A stretch of 64,000 nt of DNA from Brachybacterium phenoliresistens (lineage in GTDB: Bacteria; Actinomycetota; Actinomycetes; Actinomycetales; Dermabacteraceae): the NCBI RefSeq assembly GCF_000576425.1, contig NZ_KK069991.1, positions 277,417 through 341,416 of the forward strand. The letters are read 5' to 3'. Made by a program: the position numbers and the translations under genes. Position 1 is the stretch's first letter. Every line of letters starts with the position of its first letter. This document shows positions 8,362 through 17,697 of this stretch, piece after piece. Below the pieces are notes generated by a model. That model made no database searches and was not told where the DNA came from. It saw only the letters and a list, made by a program, of their open reading frames with translations.

Positions 8362-10521
8362 TCAGATCAGCTCGGTGGCGCCGATCTGGTCCAGGAGCCA
8401 GGCGAGCTCATCGGCCCGCTGGTCCCACTTGGCGTATCGGCCGGAGCGGCCGCCGTGGCCGGCGACCATCTCGCAGCGGAACACGATGGGCCGCTCGGAC
8501 TGGTCCGAGGTCACCGTCTCGCGCAGGCGGGCGATCCACTTGGCGGGCTCGACGAAGAACACGCGGGTGTCGTTCAGGGAGGTCGAGGCGAAGATCGCCG
8601 GGTATTCCACGGCCCGCACGTTCTCGTAGGGCGTGTACGACTTCATGTAGGCGTACACCTCCGGGTCGTGCAGCGGGTCGCCCCACTCCTCCCATTCGCC
8701 CACGGTCAGCGGCAGCGAGGGGTCCAGGATCGTGGTCAGCGCGTCGACGAACGGCACCCCGGCGATGATCGCCCGGAAGGTCTCCGGGGCGAGGTTCGCG
8801 GCGGCGCCCATGAGCAGACCGCCGGCGCTGCGGCCCTCAGCCGAGAGCCGGTCCGGCGCCACCCAGCCGGCGTCGACCAGGTGGCGGCCGGCGGCCACGA
8901 AGTCGGAGAAGGTGCTGCGCTTGGCCTGCAGCTTCCCCTGCTCGTACCAGGCGCGGCCCATCTCGCCGCCGCCGCGCACGTGCGCGATCGCGAGGACCAC
9001 GCCGCGGTCCAGCAGGGACAGCCGGGTCGCCACGAACGAGGGGTCGATGGACACCTCGTAGGAGCCGTAGCCGTACAGGTACCCGGGGTTCGTGCCGTCG
9101 GCCTCGACCTCGCGGCGCATGGCGACCGACAGCGGGATCCGCGTGCCGTCCTCGGCGGTGGCCCACAGGCGCTTCTCGACGTAGAGCTCCGGGTCGTAGT
9201 GCGGCACAGGCGTCACCCGCAGCACGGTCCGCTCGCCGGTGGCGAAGCCGGCCTCGGCGACGGTCGCGGGGGTGAGCAGGCTGGTCAGCTGGTAGCGCAC
9301 CGCCGTCTGGTCCCAGTTCGGGTTCTCGACCAGCCACACCGAGTCCAGCTCGCCGCCGTGGGAGATGTCCCAGGCCGCGGCCACATCCCAGGGCTCGGCC
9401 GATGCCGTGCCTGCCGTGCCTGCCGCCGCGCCGGCGCGGGGGATGACGCGGACGCTCGCGAGGCCGCCGGAGCGCAGCTCGAGCACGGCCGCCGCCGCGA
9501 ACGCGTCGACGCTCTCGAACCGCTCGCCGTCGGCGGCGGCGAGGATCGTGGTCCACGCGGCCGGGTCCTCGAGCGGGGCGGTGGCCAGCACGAAGCCCTC
9601 GTGCCCGTCGTTGTGGACCACCAGCAGGTGATCGCCGGCGTGCTCGAGGGCGTACTCGACGCCGGCGCGGCGCCCGCCGGCGGGCACCGGCGCCGAGGTC
9701 GGGTCGGCGAGGTCCAGCAGCCAGCCCTCGCTGGTCGTGGTCGACCCGGCCTGGATCACGAGGGTCGAGCGGTCGCGGGAGGTCTCGAAGCCGATCGTGA
9801 AGCGCTCGTCGCTCTCCTCGATGACCAGCACGTCCTCCTGCGCGGAGGAGCCGATGCGGTGCCGCCAGATCTGGTGCTGGCGCCAGGCGTCGTCGACCCG
9901 GGCGTAGAACAGCCATTCCTGGTCGGTCGAGAACGCCAGCCCGTAGCCGATGCCCGTGACGGCGTCGTCGAGGATCTCGCCGGTCGCGAGGTCCTTGACG
10001 ATCAGGGCGAAGCGCTCGTCCCCGGCGACGTCGACCGCGTAGGCGAGCAGGTCGTGGCGCGGGGAGGGGCGCAGCCCGCCGAGGGAGAAGAACTCGTGGC
10101 CCTGCGCCTCGGCCTGGGCGTCGAGGATGACCTGCTCGCCGGGCAGCAGCTCTCCCGGGGCGATCTGCGGGACGCCGCCGGGCCCGCGGGGGACGTCGGC
10201 CGCATCGGGGATGCGGGTGAAGGCGGGGTAGTCCTGGCCCTCGGTGGTGCGGGTGATGTACCACCAGTCCCCGCGGCGCACCGGGACGGACAGGTCGGTC
10301 TCCTGGGTGTGGCCGACGAACTCGCCGACGAGGGTCTCGCGCAGTCCGGCGAGGTGGGCGGTGCGGGCGTCGGCGTAGGCGTTCTCGGCCTCGAGGTGCG
10401 CGATGACGGCCGGGTCCTCCTTGTCGCGCAGCCACTCGTAGGGGTCCTGGACGGTGTCGCCGTGGAAGGTCCGCTCCTGGGGGCGGCGCTCGGGCTGGGG
10501 TGCGGCATGCTCGCTGGTCAT
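8362..10521 (-). CDS. ptrB: Oligopeptidase B / prolyl oligopeptidase family (S9A)
   Basis: Cytoplasmic serine peptidase acting on short peptides; S9A family, 719 residues. An N-terminal region (DPYEWLRDKEDPAVIAHLEAEN, quoted in part) and a seven-bladed propeller precede the alpha/beta-hydrolase domain. Catalytic residues are visible: Ser565 in EGRSAGG, Asp651 in NDTRV and His689 in AGHGG. The HVRGGGEMGRAWYEQGK segment is typical of oligopeptidase B, which cleaves after basic residues. The propeller part carries an Ala/Gly-rich insertion near residues 365-385. There is no ribosome site. A -10 TAGTCT ends 6 nt before the ATG, so the mRNA is probably leaderless. Confidence 0.9.
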   Translation of the reverse strand: MTSEHAAPQPERRPQERTFHGDTVQDPYEWLRDKEDPAVIAHLEAENAYADARTAHLAGLRETLVGEFVGHTQETDLSVPVRRGDWWYITRTTEGQDYPAFTRIPDAADVPRGPGGVPQIAPGELLPGEQVILDAQAEAQGHEFFSLGGLRPSPRHDLLAYAVDVAGDERFALIVKDLATGEILDDAVTGIGYGLAFSTDQEWLFYARVDDAWRQHQIWRHRIGSSAQEDVLVIEESDERFTIGFETSRDRSTLVIQAGSTTTSEGWLLDLADPTSAPVPAGGRRAGVEYALEHAGDHLLVVHNDGHEGFVLATAPLEDPAAWTTILAAADGERFESVDAFAAAAVLELRSGGLASVRVIPRAGAAAGTAGTASAEPWDVAAAWDISHGGELDSVWLVENPNWDQTAVRYQLTSLLTPATVAEAGFATGERTVLRVTPVPHYDPELYVEKRLWATAEDGTRIPLSVAMRREVEADGTNPGYLYGYGSYEVSIDPSFVATRLSLLDRGVVLAIAHVRGGGEMGRAWYEQGKLQAKRSTFSDFVAAGRHLVDAGWVAPDRLSAEGRSAGGLLMGAAANLAPETFRAIIAGVPFVDALTTILDPSLPLTVGEWEEWGDPLHDPEVYAYMKSYTPYENVRAVEYPAIFASTSLNDTRVFFVEPAKWIARLRETVTSDQSERPIVFRCEMVAGHGGRSGRYAKWDQRADELAWLLDQIGATELI

Positions 10522-10527
10522 GGCCCG

Positions 10528-10533
10528 AGACTA
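10528..10533 (-). promoter_or_regulatory. Leaderless -10 element of ptrB
   Basis: TAGTCT on the minus strand, 6 nt before the ATG at 10521, which places the transcription start on the A of the ATG. Confidence 0.5.
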
Positions 10534-10710
10534 TCGGCCCCGGCCGATCCGGGGAGCCGGGCAGGGGGCCGAGGCGCGCGGCCGTCGCGGCGGGCTGCGG
10601 CGGTCATCGGCCGGCGGCGGGGCCGGACGGTGCGTCTACAGTGAGCCCACCATGGCGCGCAGCGGAGCGCGCCGGGGGAGGCGGCCGAGCGCCGTCGGAG
10701 GGGAGAGCGC

Positions 10711-11745
10711 ATGCCTCGCATCACCATCATGGACATCGCCCGGGAGGCCGGGGTGTCCAAGACGGCGGTCTCGCTCGCGCTCAACGACAAGCCCGGGGTG
10801 TCCGAGGGGACCCGGCAGCGCGTGCGGGAGATCGCCGGGCGCCTCGAGTGGCGCCCCCATTACGCGGCGCGCGCCCTGTCCAGCTCGAGCACCGGGGCGT
10901 TCGGGCTGGCGCTGGCCCGCAGCGCGGAGACTCTCGGGGCGGAGACGTTCTTCATGTCGCTGTTCGCCGGCATCGAGCGGCGCCTGGCCGAGCTGGACCG
11001 GGCGCTGCTGCTGCAGCTGGTGGACGACGTCGAGCACGAGACGGCGCTGCTGGGCCGATGGGCGGGGGAGCAGCGGGTGGACGGGGTGATCCTGCTGGAC
11101 CTGCGGGTGGACGACCCGCGGATCGACGCGCTGCCGCGGCTGGGCGTGCCGCTGGCGGCCTCCGCCCCCGAGCCGCTGGGGCGCGGCATCTCCACGCTGG
11201 TCACCGACGAGCGCGGCCGGATGCGCCTGCTGGTCGAGCACCTGCTGGAGCGGGGGCACCGGCGGCTGACGTTCCTCACCGGGCCGGGGGAGTTCCTCCA
11301 CGTCGCGCACCGGATCATGTCCTTCACGACCTGCGTCCGCGAGGCCGACGGCCTCGCGCGGATCCGCGAGACGGACTACTCGGTGGGTGCGGCCGAGGCG
11401 GTGGCCCGCGAGATCGCGGCGCTCCCGCGCGCGCAGCGGCCCACGGCGGTGGTCGTGGACAACGATCTGCTCGCCGTGCGGCTGATGGTGGCGCTGTCCC
11501 GGGTGGGCCTGGACGTGCCCGGCGATCTGGCGGTCGCCGCCATGGAGGACTCGCTGCTGTGCACGCTCACCGATCCGCCGGTGACGGCGCTGGGTCGGGA
11601 CCTGTCCCGTCACGGCGCGCAGCTCGTGGACCTGCTGGAGCGCGGCATCGGCGGCGCGCCGGAGGACTCCGCCGCGGATCCCAGCACGATCCGCGAGCGG
11701 GCGAGCACGGCGCTGACCAGCGAAGAAACCACCACTGGTAGGTGA
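10711..11745 (+). CDS. LacI-family transcriptional regulator
   Basis: 344-residue repressor-type protein. The N-terminal helix-turn-helix ITIMDIAREAGVSKTAVSLAL (quoted in part; residues 4-25) and the hinge helix region YAARALSSSSTGAFG are standard. A periplasmic-binding-like effector domain follows, with VVVDNDLLAVRLMVALSRVGLDVPGDL (in part) near residue 250. The ATG has a strong GGAGGGGAG site, and TACAGT at 10637-10642 is a likely -10. It lies directly upstream of a peptide ABC operon on the same strand, and a LacI-type palindrome overlaps its own stop codon. It probably controls that operon and perhaps itself. The effector is unknown. Confidence 0.88.
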   Translation: MPRITIMDIAREAGVSKTAVSLALNDKPGVSEGTRQRVREIAGRLEWRPHYAARALSSSSTGAFGLALARSAETLGAETFFMSLFAGIERRLAELDRALLLQLVDDVEHETALLGRWAGEQRVDGVILLDLRVDDPRIDALPRLGVPLAASAPEPLGRGISTLVTDERGRMRLLVEHLLERGHRRLTFLTGPGEFLHVAHRIMSFTTCVREADGLARIRETDYSVGAAEAVAREIAALPRAQRPTAVVVDNDLLAVRLMVALSRVGLDVPGDLAVAAMEDSLLCTLTDPPVTALGRDLSRHGAQLVDLLERGIGGAPEDSAADPSTIRERASTALTSEETTTGR

Positions 11746-11754
11746 ACCGGTTCA
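11743..11754. promoter_or_regulatory. LacI-type operator palindrome
   Basis: The perfect 12-bp palindrome TGAACCGGTTCA has a central CG, as LacI/GalR-family operators do. Its first three bases are the stop codon of the lacI-type gene. It lies about 44 bp upstream of the -35 of the dpp operon promoter. Confidence 0.65.
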
Positions 11755-11786
11755 TATCGTGACGGGATCGTGATGATCGCGTGAAC

Positions 11787-11814
11787 GTGACCCATTCCGG
11801 ATCGTGCGTATGAT
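11787..11814 (+). promoter_or_regulatory. Promoter of the peptide ABC operon
   Basis: -35-like GTGACC (11787-11792), a 16-nt spacer and -10 TATGAT (11809-11814), one of the best -10 matches in the window. The first gene starts 70 nt downstream. Confidence 0.5.
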
Positions 11815-11883
11815 CCCGAGCACGGGTCAGTGCCGACCCGCAGCTCCAATGAGGGAGCCAGAGACTAGAGAGGCAGTTCAGAC

Positions 11884-13701
11884 ATGACTGAGCTCGAATC
11901 GCGCCGGACGGACCAGCGCAGCACCACCTCGCGCCGGCGCTTCATCGCCGCCACCGGAGCCCTCGGCGGCACTGCGGCGCTCGCCGCCTGCGGCGGAGGC
12001 GGCGGCGACGCGGGCGAGGGCAGCGACCTCGTCGGCGTCGGGAACAACGGCCAGGCCGGCCGCGGCCGCAGCGGGGACTCCGCCGAGCACCTGTTCATCG
12101 CCGGCTTCCAGTGGAGCCCTCCCACGAACTTCAACACCTTCGCCGGCGCCCCCGCCTGGCCCGCCGCCGCCAACGTGGCCCAGTACGTCTACGAGACGCT
12201 GCTGCGCTTCCACATCGTCTCCGGCGAGCTCAAGCCGGGGCTGGCCGCCTCCCACGAGGTCAACGGCTCCGAGTCGATCACCCTCACCCTGCAGGACGGC
12301 ATCACCTGGCACGACGGCTCCCCCTTCACCACGGACGACGTGCTGTACACCTTCGAGCTCGGCAAGATCGACCCCTCGCTGGGCATCGCCGCGTTCTGGC
12401 TCGAGGTCGACGAGATGACCGCCGAGGGCAACACCATCAGCATCGCGATCAACCAGGAGCGCAAGAACATCGGCATGGTGCTGACCAACCTCGCGCAGCA
12501 GTTCATCGTGCCCAAGGCCGTCTTCGAGAAGGCCGCCGCGGAGACCGGCAACAAGCTCGCCACCTGGGAGACCCAGGAGCTCATGGGCACCGGTCCGTTC
12601 ACCCTGGAGACCGCGGACCAGACCCAGGTCATCCTGGCCCGCCACGACGACTACTGGGGCAAGGACTTCTACGGCGGCCTGCCCGCGATGAGCAAGATCG
12701 TCCACCCGATCTTCAAGTCCAACGAGGACGGCAACATCAAGTTCCAGAACGGCGAGCTGGACGTCATGCAGCAGTTCGTCCCCCAGATCTCCAAGATGTG
12801 GGAGTCGAACAAGCCCGTCGGCACCTACCTCCAGGACGAGCCCTACTTCGTGCCCGGCTCGATGCCGCTGCTCATGATGAACACCACCAAGCCCGGCCTG
12901 GACGATCCGGCCGTGCGCAAGGCCCTGGCCCACGCGGTGGACTACGCCTCCATCGCCGAGACGGCCATGTCCGGCTACTCCTCGCAGGTGCTGGCCTCGC
13001 TCATCGTCCCCGACGGCGCCGAGGACCAGTGGCTGGACCGCGACAAGGCGGAGGCCGACGGCTGGACCTACGACGCCGCCAAGGCGGAGGAGCTCCTGCA
13101 GGCCGCCGGCTACGCGAAGGGCTCCGACGGCTTCTACGCCAAGGACGGCGTGAAGCTGGGCCCCTGGAAGCTCATCACCCCGCAGGGCTGGACCGACTGG
13201 AACGCCGCCCTCGAGATCGTCGCCAAGAACCTGCAGGCGATCGGCGTGGACGCCTCCACGAACTTCCCCCAGCAGGCCCAGGCCCAGACCGCCATCCAGA
13301 ACGGCGACTTCGACATGTGCTGCTGGTACGTCGCGGGCACCAACCCCGCCACGCCCTGGCAGCGCTTCAGCGACGTGATGAGCAACGAGGACATGGTCCC
13401 CGCCGGCCAGACGGCCTACCGCAACCTCACCCGCTGGGAGAACGCCGAGGTCAACGACCTGCTCGCGGCGGCCGCCGCGGCCTCGGACGACGCCTCCAAG
13501 AAGGCCGCCATGACGGCGCTGGACGACCTGTACCGCACGGCGGTCCCCGTCTTCCCGCTCATGTACCGCCCGGACGAGTTCTTCGAGTTCAACGCGAGCA
13601 ACTGGTCGAACTGGCCGACCGAGGACAACGACTACGCGCCGCCGATGTTCCGCGGGGCCGGTAACGAGTGGATCTTCAAGATCAAGCAGATCGGCGCCTG
13701 A
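11884..13701 (+). CDS. dppA: Peptide ABC transporter substrate-binding lipoprotein
   Basis: SBP_bac_5 family binding protein, 605 residues, membrane-anchored outside the cell. The signal peptide has a twin-arginine stretch (SRRRFIAATG) and a lipobox ending at Cys36 (LAAC), so it may be a Tat-exported lipoprotein. Family landmarks: VYETLLRF, LQDGITWHDGSPFTTDDVLYT (in part; about residues 137-157), TGPFTLE and RKALAHAVDYASIAE. First gene of a dppABCDF-like operon. Substrates of this family range from di- and oligopeptides to sugars and nickel. The LacI-type regulator next door makes a carbohydrate-related ligand conceivable. Confidence 0.88.
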   Translation: MTELESRRTDQRSTTSRRRFIAATGALGGTAALAACGGGGGDAGEGSDLVGVGNNGQAGRGRSGDSAEHLFIAGFQWSPPTNFNTFAGAPAWPAAANVAQYVYETLLRFHIVSGELKPGLAASHEVNGSESITLTLQDGITWHDGSPFTTDDVLYTFELGKIDPSLGIAAFWLEVDEMTAEGNTISIAINQERKNIGMVLTNLAQQFIVPKAVFEKAAAETGNKLATWETQELMGTGPFTLETADQTQVILARHDDYWGKDFYGGLPAMSKIVHPIFKSNEDGNIKFQNGELDVMQQFVPQISKMWESNKPVGTYLQDEPYFVPGSMPLLMMNTTKPGLDDPAVRKALAHAVDYASIAETAMSGYSSQVLASLIVPDGAEDQWLDRDKAEADGWTYDAAKAEELLQAAGYAKGSDGFYAKDGVKLGPWKLITPQGWTDWNAALEIVAKNLQAIGVDASTNFPQQAQAQTAIQNGDFDMCCWYVAGTNPATPWQRFSDVMSNEDMVPAGQTAYRNLTRWENAEVNDLLAAAAAASDDASKKAAMTALDDLYRTAVPVFPLMYRPDEFFEFNASNWSNWPTEDNDYAPPMFRGAGNEWIFKIKQIGA

Positions 13702-13710
13702 GGCCCTCAC

Positions 13711-14721
13711 ATGAAGCTCGGACGCTACATCGCCACGAAGACGGTGTGGTACGCGGTGGCCCTGATCGCGGCAGTGGGACTGAACTTCCTGCTGCCGCGA
13801 CTGGTCCCCGGCAACCCCGTCGACGTCATCGTCTCCAACCTCGCCCGCGGCGGCTCCGTCACCAGCGAGCAGCAGAAGCAGATCTACGACAGCTTCGTCG
13901 CGGAGTTCGGACTGGACCAGCCCCTCTGGCAGCAGTTCTTCACGTACGTGGGGAAGGTGTTCTCCGGTGACCTGGGGACCTCCTTCGCGTACTACCCGGC
14001 CTCGGTCAACGGGCTGATCGGCGACGCCCTGCCTTGGTCGATCGCCGTGCAGCTGCCGGCGATCCTCATCGGCTGGGTGCTGGGCAACCTCGTGGGCGCG
14101 ATCGCCGCGTTCCGCGGCGGCAACTGGGACCGCAGCGTGTTCACCTCCTCGCTGTTCCTGTCCTCGATGCCCTATTACTGCCTGTCGATCCTGCTGCTGT
14201 ACGGCCTCGCCGTGGTCGCCGGGGTCTTCCCCGTGGGCGGCGCCTACTCGCTGGGCAGCACGCCCGAGCTGAGCGTGAGCTTCCTGCTGGACGCCCTGGA
14301 CTACTACTGGCTGCCGTTCCTGTCGCTGGTGATCGTGTTCATCGGCGGCCAGGCCGTGGGCATGCGCTCCATGGCGATCTACGAGCTGGGCGGGGACTAC
14401 GTCAACTACGCCCGGGCCATGGGCATCGGCGACAACAAGATCACCACCTACATCTTCCGCAACGCGATGCTCCCGCAGATCACGGGCCTGGCCCTGTCGA
14501 TCGGCACGCTCGTCGGCGGCGCCCTGATCACGGAGCTCGTCTTCAGCTATCCGGGCGTCGGGACGCTCCTGTTCAACGCGATCGCCGCGAACGACTACCC
14601 CGTCATCCAGGCGATCACGCTCATCATCACGGTCGCCGTGCTGCTGGCGAACTTCTGCGTGGAGATCGTCTACGGCATCGTCGACCCGCGCATCCGCGCC
14701 GCGAAGTCCGGGGAGAAGTGA
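13711..14721 (+). CDS. dppB: Peptide ABC transporter permease (DppB-like)
   Basis: Inner-membrane permease of 336 residues with six or so predicted spans. It starts with the typical N-terminal helix (RYIATKTVWYAVALIAAVGLN, in part) followed by PRLVPGNPVDVI, as in DppB/OppB. The EAA loop lies near residue 226 (VNYARAMGIGDNKITTYIFRN, in part). It begins 9 nt after dppA. Confidence 0.88.
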   Translation: MKLGRYIATKTVWYAVALIAAVGLNFLLPRLVPGNPVDVIVSNLARGGSVTSEQQKQIYDSFVAEFGLDQPLWQQFFTYVGKVFSGDLGTSFAYYPASVNGLIGDALPWSIAVQLPAILIGWVLGNLVGAIAAFRGGNWDRSVFTSSLFLSSMPYYCLSILLLYGLAVVAGVFPVGGAYSLGSTPELSVSFLLDALDYYWLPFLSLVIVFIGGQAVGMRSMAIYELGGDYVNYARAMGIGDNKITTYIFRNAMLPQITGLALSIGTLVGGALITELVFSYPGVGTLLFNAIAANDYPVIQAITLIITVAVLLANFCVEIVYGIVDPRIRAAKSGEK

Positions 14722-14722
14722 T

Positions 14723-15730
14723 ATGACACAGGAACTCGCCGCCGTCGCGGAGCCGAAGCAGGCCTCGCTGCTGACGCGCCTGAACCCTCTGCGCGGGATG
14801 AACCTCTCCTCCCGCTTCTGGATCGCCCTGGTCATCGTCGCGATCGTGATGCTGCTGGGCCTGGCCGGATTCGTGTACCCCACCGGGTCCGGCGAGAAGG
14901 TCGGCTCCCTCTACGACGCGCCCGGCAACGGGCTGCTGCTGGGCACGGACAACTTCGGCCATGACGTCGTGGCCGTGCTCATGGCCGGCACCCGCACCTC
15001 GCTGACCATCGGCCTGGTGGCCGGCATCGTCGCCACCCTGATCGGCGTGGCCATCGGCCTGATCGCCGGCTTCGTCGGCGGCTGGGTCGAGGAGCTGCTC
15101 ATGGGCTTCACGAACGTGGTGCTCGCGATCCCCTCGATCATCGTGCTGATCCTCATCTCGATCTCGCTGCCGCAGAGCACGATCTGGTCGCTGGCGATCG
15201 TCATCGGCATCACCTCGTGGCCCTGGACCGCCCGCGCCGTGCGCGCCCAGGCGTCCTCGGTCGCCACCCGCGAGCACATCGACGTCGCCCGCCTCTCCGG
15301 GGCCCGGCTGCCGGAGATCCTCGTCAAGGACGTGCTGCCGTACATCCTGTCGTACACGGTGATGGCCTTCGTGCTGCAGGTCTCCGGGGCGATCCTCGCC
15401 GAGGCGGCCCTGTCGATGCTGGGCCTGGGCCCCTCGGGGACCGACTCGCTGGGCACCCAGCTGCACTGGGCGCTGGCCTTCCAGGCCGTCGCCTCCGGCG
15501 CCTGGTGGGCCTTCCTCCCGCCGACGATCGTGCTGACCCTGGTCTCCTTCGGCTTCCTGCTGCTGCAGGCCAGCCTGGACGAGGTGTTCAACCCGAGGCT
15601 GCGCCGCGGCAAGAAGAAGCAGATGAAGAAGGCGGCGGCGCGCCGCGCCGCCGAGGCCAGGGCCCTCGCGGAGGCGGCCGCATCGGCCGTCGACGGGTCC
15701 TCACGCACCCGGGCAGGAGAGAGCGCATGA
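14723..15730 (+). CDS. dppC: Peptide ABC transporter permease (DppC-like)
   Basis: Second permease, 335 residues. DppC landmarks: LLLGTDNFGHDVVAVLMAGTR (in part; about residues 72-92), a conserved domain boundary in this family, and the EAA loop DVARLSGARLPEILVKDVLP (about 191-210). The C-terminus is a charged Lys/Arg/Ala tail. The start ATG follows GGAGAAG and lies 1 nt after the dppB stop; the stop overlaps the next start (ATGA). Confidence 0.88.
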   Translation: MTQELAAVAEPKQASLLTRLNPLRGMNLSSRFWIALVIVAIVMLLGLAGFVYPTGSGEKVGSLYDAPGNGLLLGTDNFGHDVVAVLMAGTRTSLTIGLVAGIVATLIGVAIGLIAGFVGGWVEELLMGFTNVVLAIPSIIVLILISISLPQSTIWSLAIVIGITSWPWTARAVRAQASSVATREHIDVARLSGARLPEILVKDVLPYILSYTVMAFVLQVSGAILAEAALSMLGLGPSGTDSLGTQLHWALAFQAVASGAWWAFLPPTIVLTLVSFGFLLLQASLDEVFNPRLRRGKKKQMKKAAARRAAEARALAEAAASAVDGSSRTRAGESA

Positions 15731-16686
15731 CCACCACGCCCGCCCCGCAGTCCGGGGCAGAGACCGGGGTCCTCGCCCGGGTCAGCGATGTCCGCTGCGT
15801 CTACGGCGGCGGCGAGCAGGACTTCACCGCCGTCGACGGCGTCTCGTTCGAGCTGAACGAGGGCGAGATCCTGGGCCTGGCCGGCGAGTCCGGCTGCGGC
15901 AAGACGACCCTCGGCAACGCCCTGGCGATGATCGCCGTGCCCCCGCTGTACGTCCTGTCGGGCCGGCTCGGGATCGACGGCCGGGAGATCGACCTCGCGA
16001 CGCTGAACGCGGCCGACGTCAAGGCGCATCGGCCCTACCGCGGCACGACCGTCTCGATGCTGCCGCAGGGCGCCATGAACGCGATCAGCCCGACGCTGCG
16101 GATCCGCAGCCTGGTGCTGGACGTGATGCGCGCCCACGACAAGAACGTCGCCAAGGACGAGGCCCTGGACCTCGCCCGGGACCGCCTGAAGATGCTCGAG
16201 ATGCCGGTGCGCGTGCTCGACTCGTACGCCCACCAGCTCTCCGGCGGCATGAAGCAGCGCGTGATCACCGTGATCTCCACGCTGCTGAACCCCCGCCTGC
16301 TGATCGCCGACGAGCCCACATCGGCCCTGGACGTGTCCAGCCAGCGCATGCTCGTGGAGATGCTGCTGGCGATGGTCGAGCAGCGGATCATGTCCGGCGT
16401 CGTCTTCGTGACCCACGACCTGCCGGTGCTCTCGCAGATCTCCGACAAGCTCGCGATCATGAACCGCGGCGCGATCGTCGAGATGGGGCCGACGGCCCAG
16501 CTCGTCGAGGACCCGCAGCATCCGTACACCGAGAAGCTGCTCGGCTCGGTGCTCGACCCCACGGCCGAGACCCGCCGCAAGGGCAAGGAGTGGCTCACGG
16601 GCGGCTCCGGGCTGGTCCGCTCCGCGACCGAGACCGCCGCCTCCGGGACCTCCCCGTCCGACACCCCGAAGGGAGCGACGTCGTGA
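15727..16686 (+). CDS. dppD: Peptide ABC transporter ATP-binding protein (DppD-like)
   Basis: 319-residue ATPase. Walker A GESGCGKTT (about residues 55-63), signature LSGGMKQRV (about 174) and Walker [13 protein letters not shown] (about 194). The C-terminal extension (HPYTEKLLGSVLD) is the oligopeptide-transporter C-terminal domain. The stop overlaps the dppF GTG start (GTGA). Confidence 0.9.
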   Translation: MTTTPAPQSGAETGVLARVSDVRCVYGGGEQDFTAVDGVSFELNEGEILGLAGESGCGKTTLGNALAMIAVPPLYVLSGRLGIDGREIDLATLNAADVKAHRPYRGTTVSMLPQGAMNAISPTLRIRSLVLDVMRAHDKNVAKDEALDLARDRLKMLEMPVRVLDSYAHQLSGGMKQRVITVISTLLNPRLLIADEPTSALDVSSQRMLVEMLLAMVEQRIMSGVVFVTHDLPVLSQISDKLAIMNRGAIVEMGPTAQLVEDPQHPYTEKLLGSVLDPTAETRRKGKEWLTGGSGLVRSATETAASGTSPSDTPKGATS

Positions 16687-17576
16687 ACGAGAACGCCACG
16701 CCCGACCCGGCCCCGCACACGCACCGGGCGGAGTCCGCATCGGGCCCGCAGACCAGCGCCGACGGCGTGGTCACCCACTCCGTCCCGACCGACGAGGCGG
16801 TGCTCAGCTGCCGCAACGTCAACAAGGTCTTCAACGTCGCCGGGAACAAGGTGCATGCCGTCGACGACGTCAGCCTGGACTTCGCGGCCGGCAAGGTGCT
16901 CGCGGTGGTGGGCGAGTCGGGGTCCGGGAAGTCGACCCTGGCCCGCATGCTGCTGCGCCTCATGCCCGTCACCTCGGGCACGATCACCTTCCGCGGGCAG
17001 GACGTCACCCACATCAAGGGCGCCGAGCTGCGCCGGTACTGGACGGAGGTGCAGGCCGTCTTCCAGGACCCCTTCGCCTCCTTCAACCAGTTCTTCACCG
17101 TGGGGTCGCTGCTGCGGCGCAGCCTCAAGCTCGCCGCGGTCGACAAGGCGGAGGCCGACGCCCTCATCGAGGAGTGCCTGGGCTACGTCGGGCTCACCCC
17201 GAAGGACGCCCTGCACAAGTACCCGCACCAGATGTCCGGAGGCCAGCGCCAGCGCGTCATGGTCGCCCGCGCCCTCATGATGCGGCCCAAGGTGCTGCTG
17301 GCCGATGAGGCGACCTCGATGCTGGACGCCTCGCTGCGCGTGAACGTGCTCAACGTGCTGCACGACCTCAAGGCCGACCTCGGGCTGACGGTCCTGTTCA
17401 TCACCCACGACATCGGGCAGGCGACGTACCTCTCCGACCGCGTCGCGGTGATGGAGCACGGCAAGGTCGTCGAGCGCGGCACCACCGAGGAGGTCATCTT
17501 CTCCCCGCAGGCCGAGTACACCCGCCGGCTCCTCGCCGACGTCCCCGACCTGCGCGGCAGCCTCAAGCAGCGCTGA
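16683..17576 (+). CDS. dppF: Peptide ABC transporter ATP-binding protein (DppF-like)
   Basis: Second ATPase of the transporter. The GTG start at 16683 overlaps the dppD stop and follows GAAGGGAG, giving 297 residues. Walker A GESGSGKST (about 76-84), signature MSGGQRQRVMVARAL (about 182) and Walker B VLLADEATSMLD (about 205). The Thr-His-Asp switch sequence FITHD follows. A roughly 35-residue polar N-terminal extension precedes the ATPase domain. Confidence 0.9.
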   Translation: MNENATPDPAPHTHRAESASGPQTSADGVVTHSVPTDEAVLSCRNVNKVFNVAGNKVHAVDDVSLDFAAGKVLAVVGESGSGKSTLARMLLRLMPVTSGTITFRGQDVTHIKGAELRRYWTEVQAVFQDPFASFNQFFTVGSLLRRSLKLAAVDKAEADALIEECLGYVGLTPKDALHKYPHQMSGGQRQRVMVARALMMRPKVLLADEATSMLDASLRVNVLNVLHDLKADLGLTVLFITHDIGQATYLSDRVAVMEHGKVVERGTTEEVIFSPQAEYTRRLLADVPDLRGSLKQR

Positions 17577-17590
17577 GGGGAAGCACCGAT

Positions 17591-17625
17591 CCGCGCCGTC
17601 CCGGCCTCCCGCCGGGACGGCGCGG
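17591..17625 (+). terminator. Terminator of the peptide ABC operon
   Basis: A 14-bp stem (CCGCGCCGTCCCGG with its complement) and a short loop, 15 nt after the dppF stop. No T-run. Confidence 0.75.
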
Positions 17626-17697
17626 CCGTGCGGGGCCTACGGTGGTCCCAGGCGGCACCCGCGGCCACGATCGACGCTCACCCCCCAGGAGGAACGA

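Noticed and set aside
11878..14883. A 1001-codon minus-strand open frame across dppA and dppB
   Set aside because: Low-complexity Gly/Val/His/Asp-rich translation typical of a shadow frame; the opposite strand encodes clear transporter proteins.
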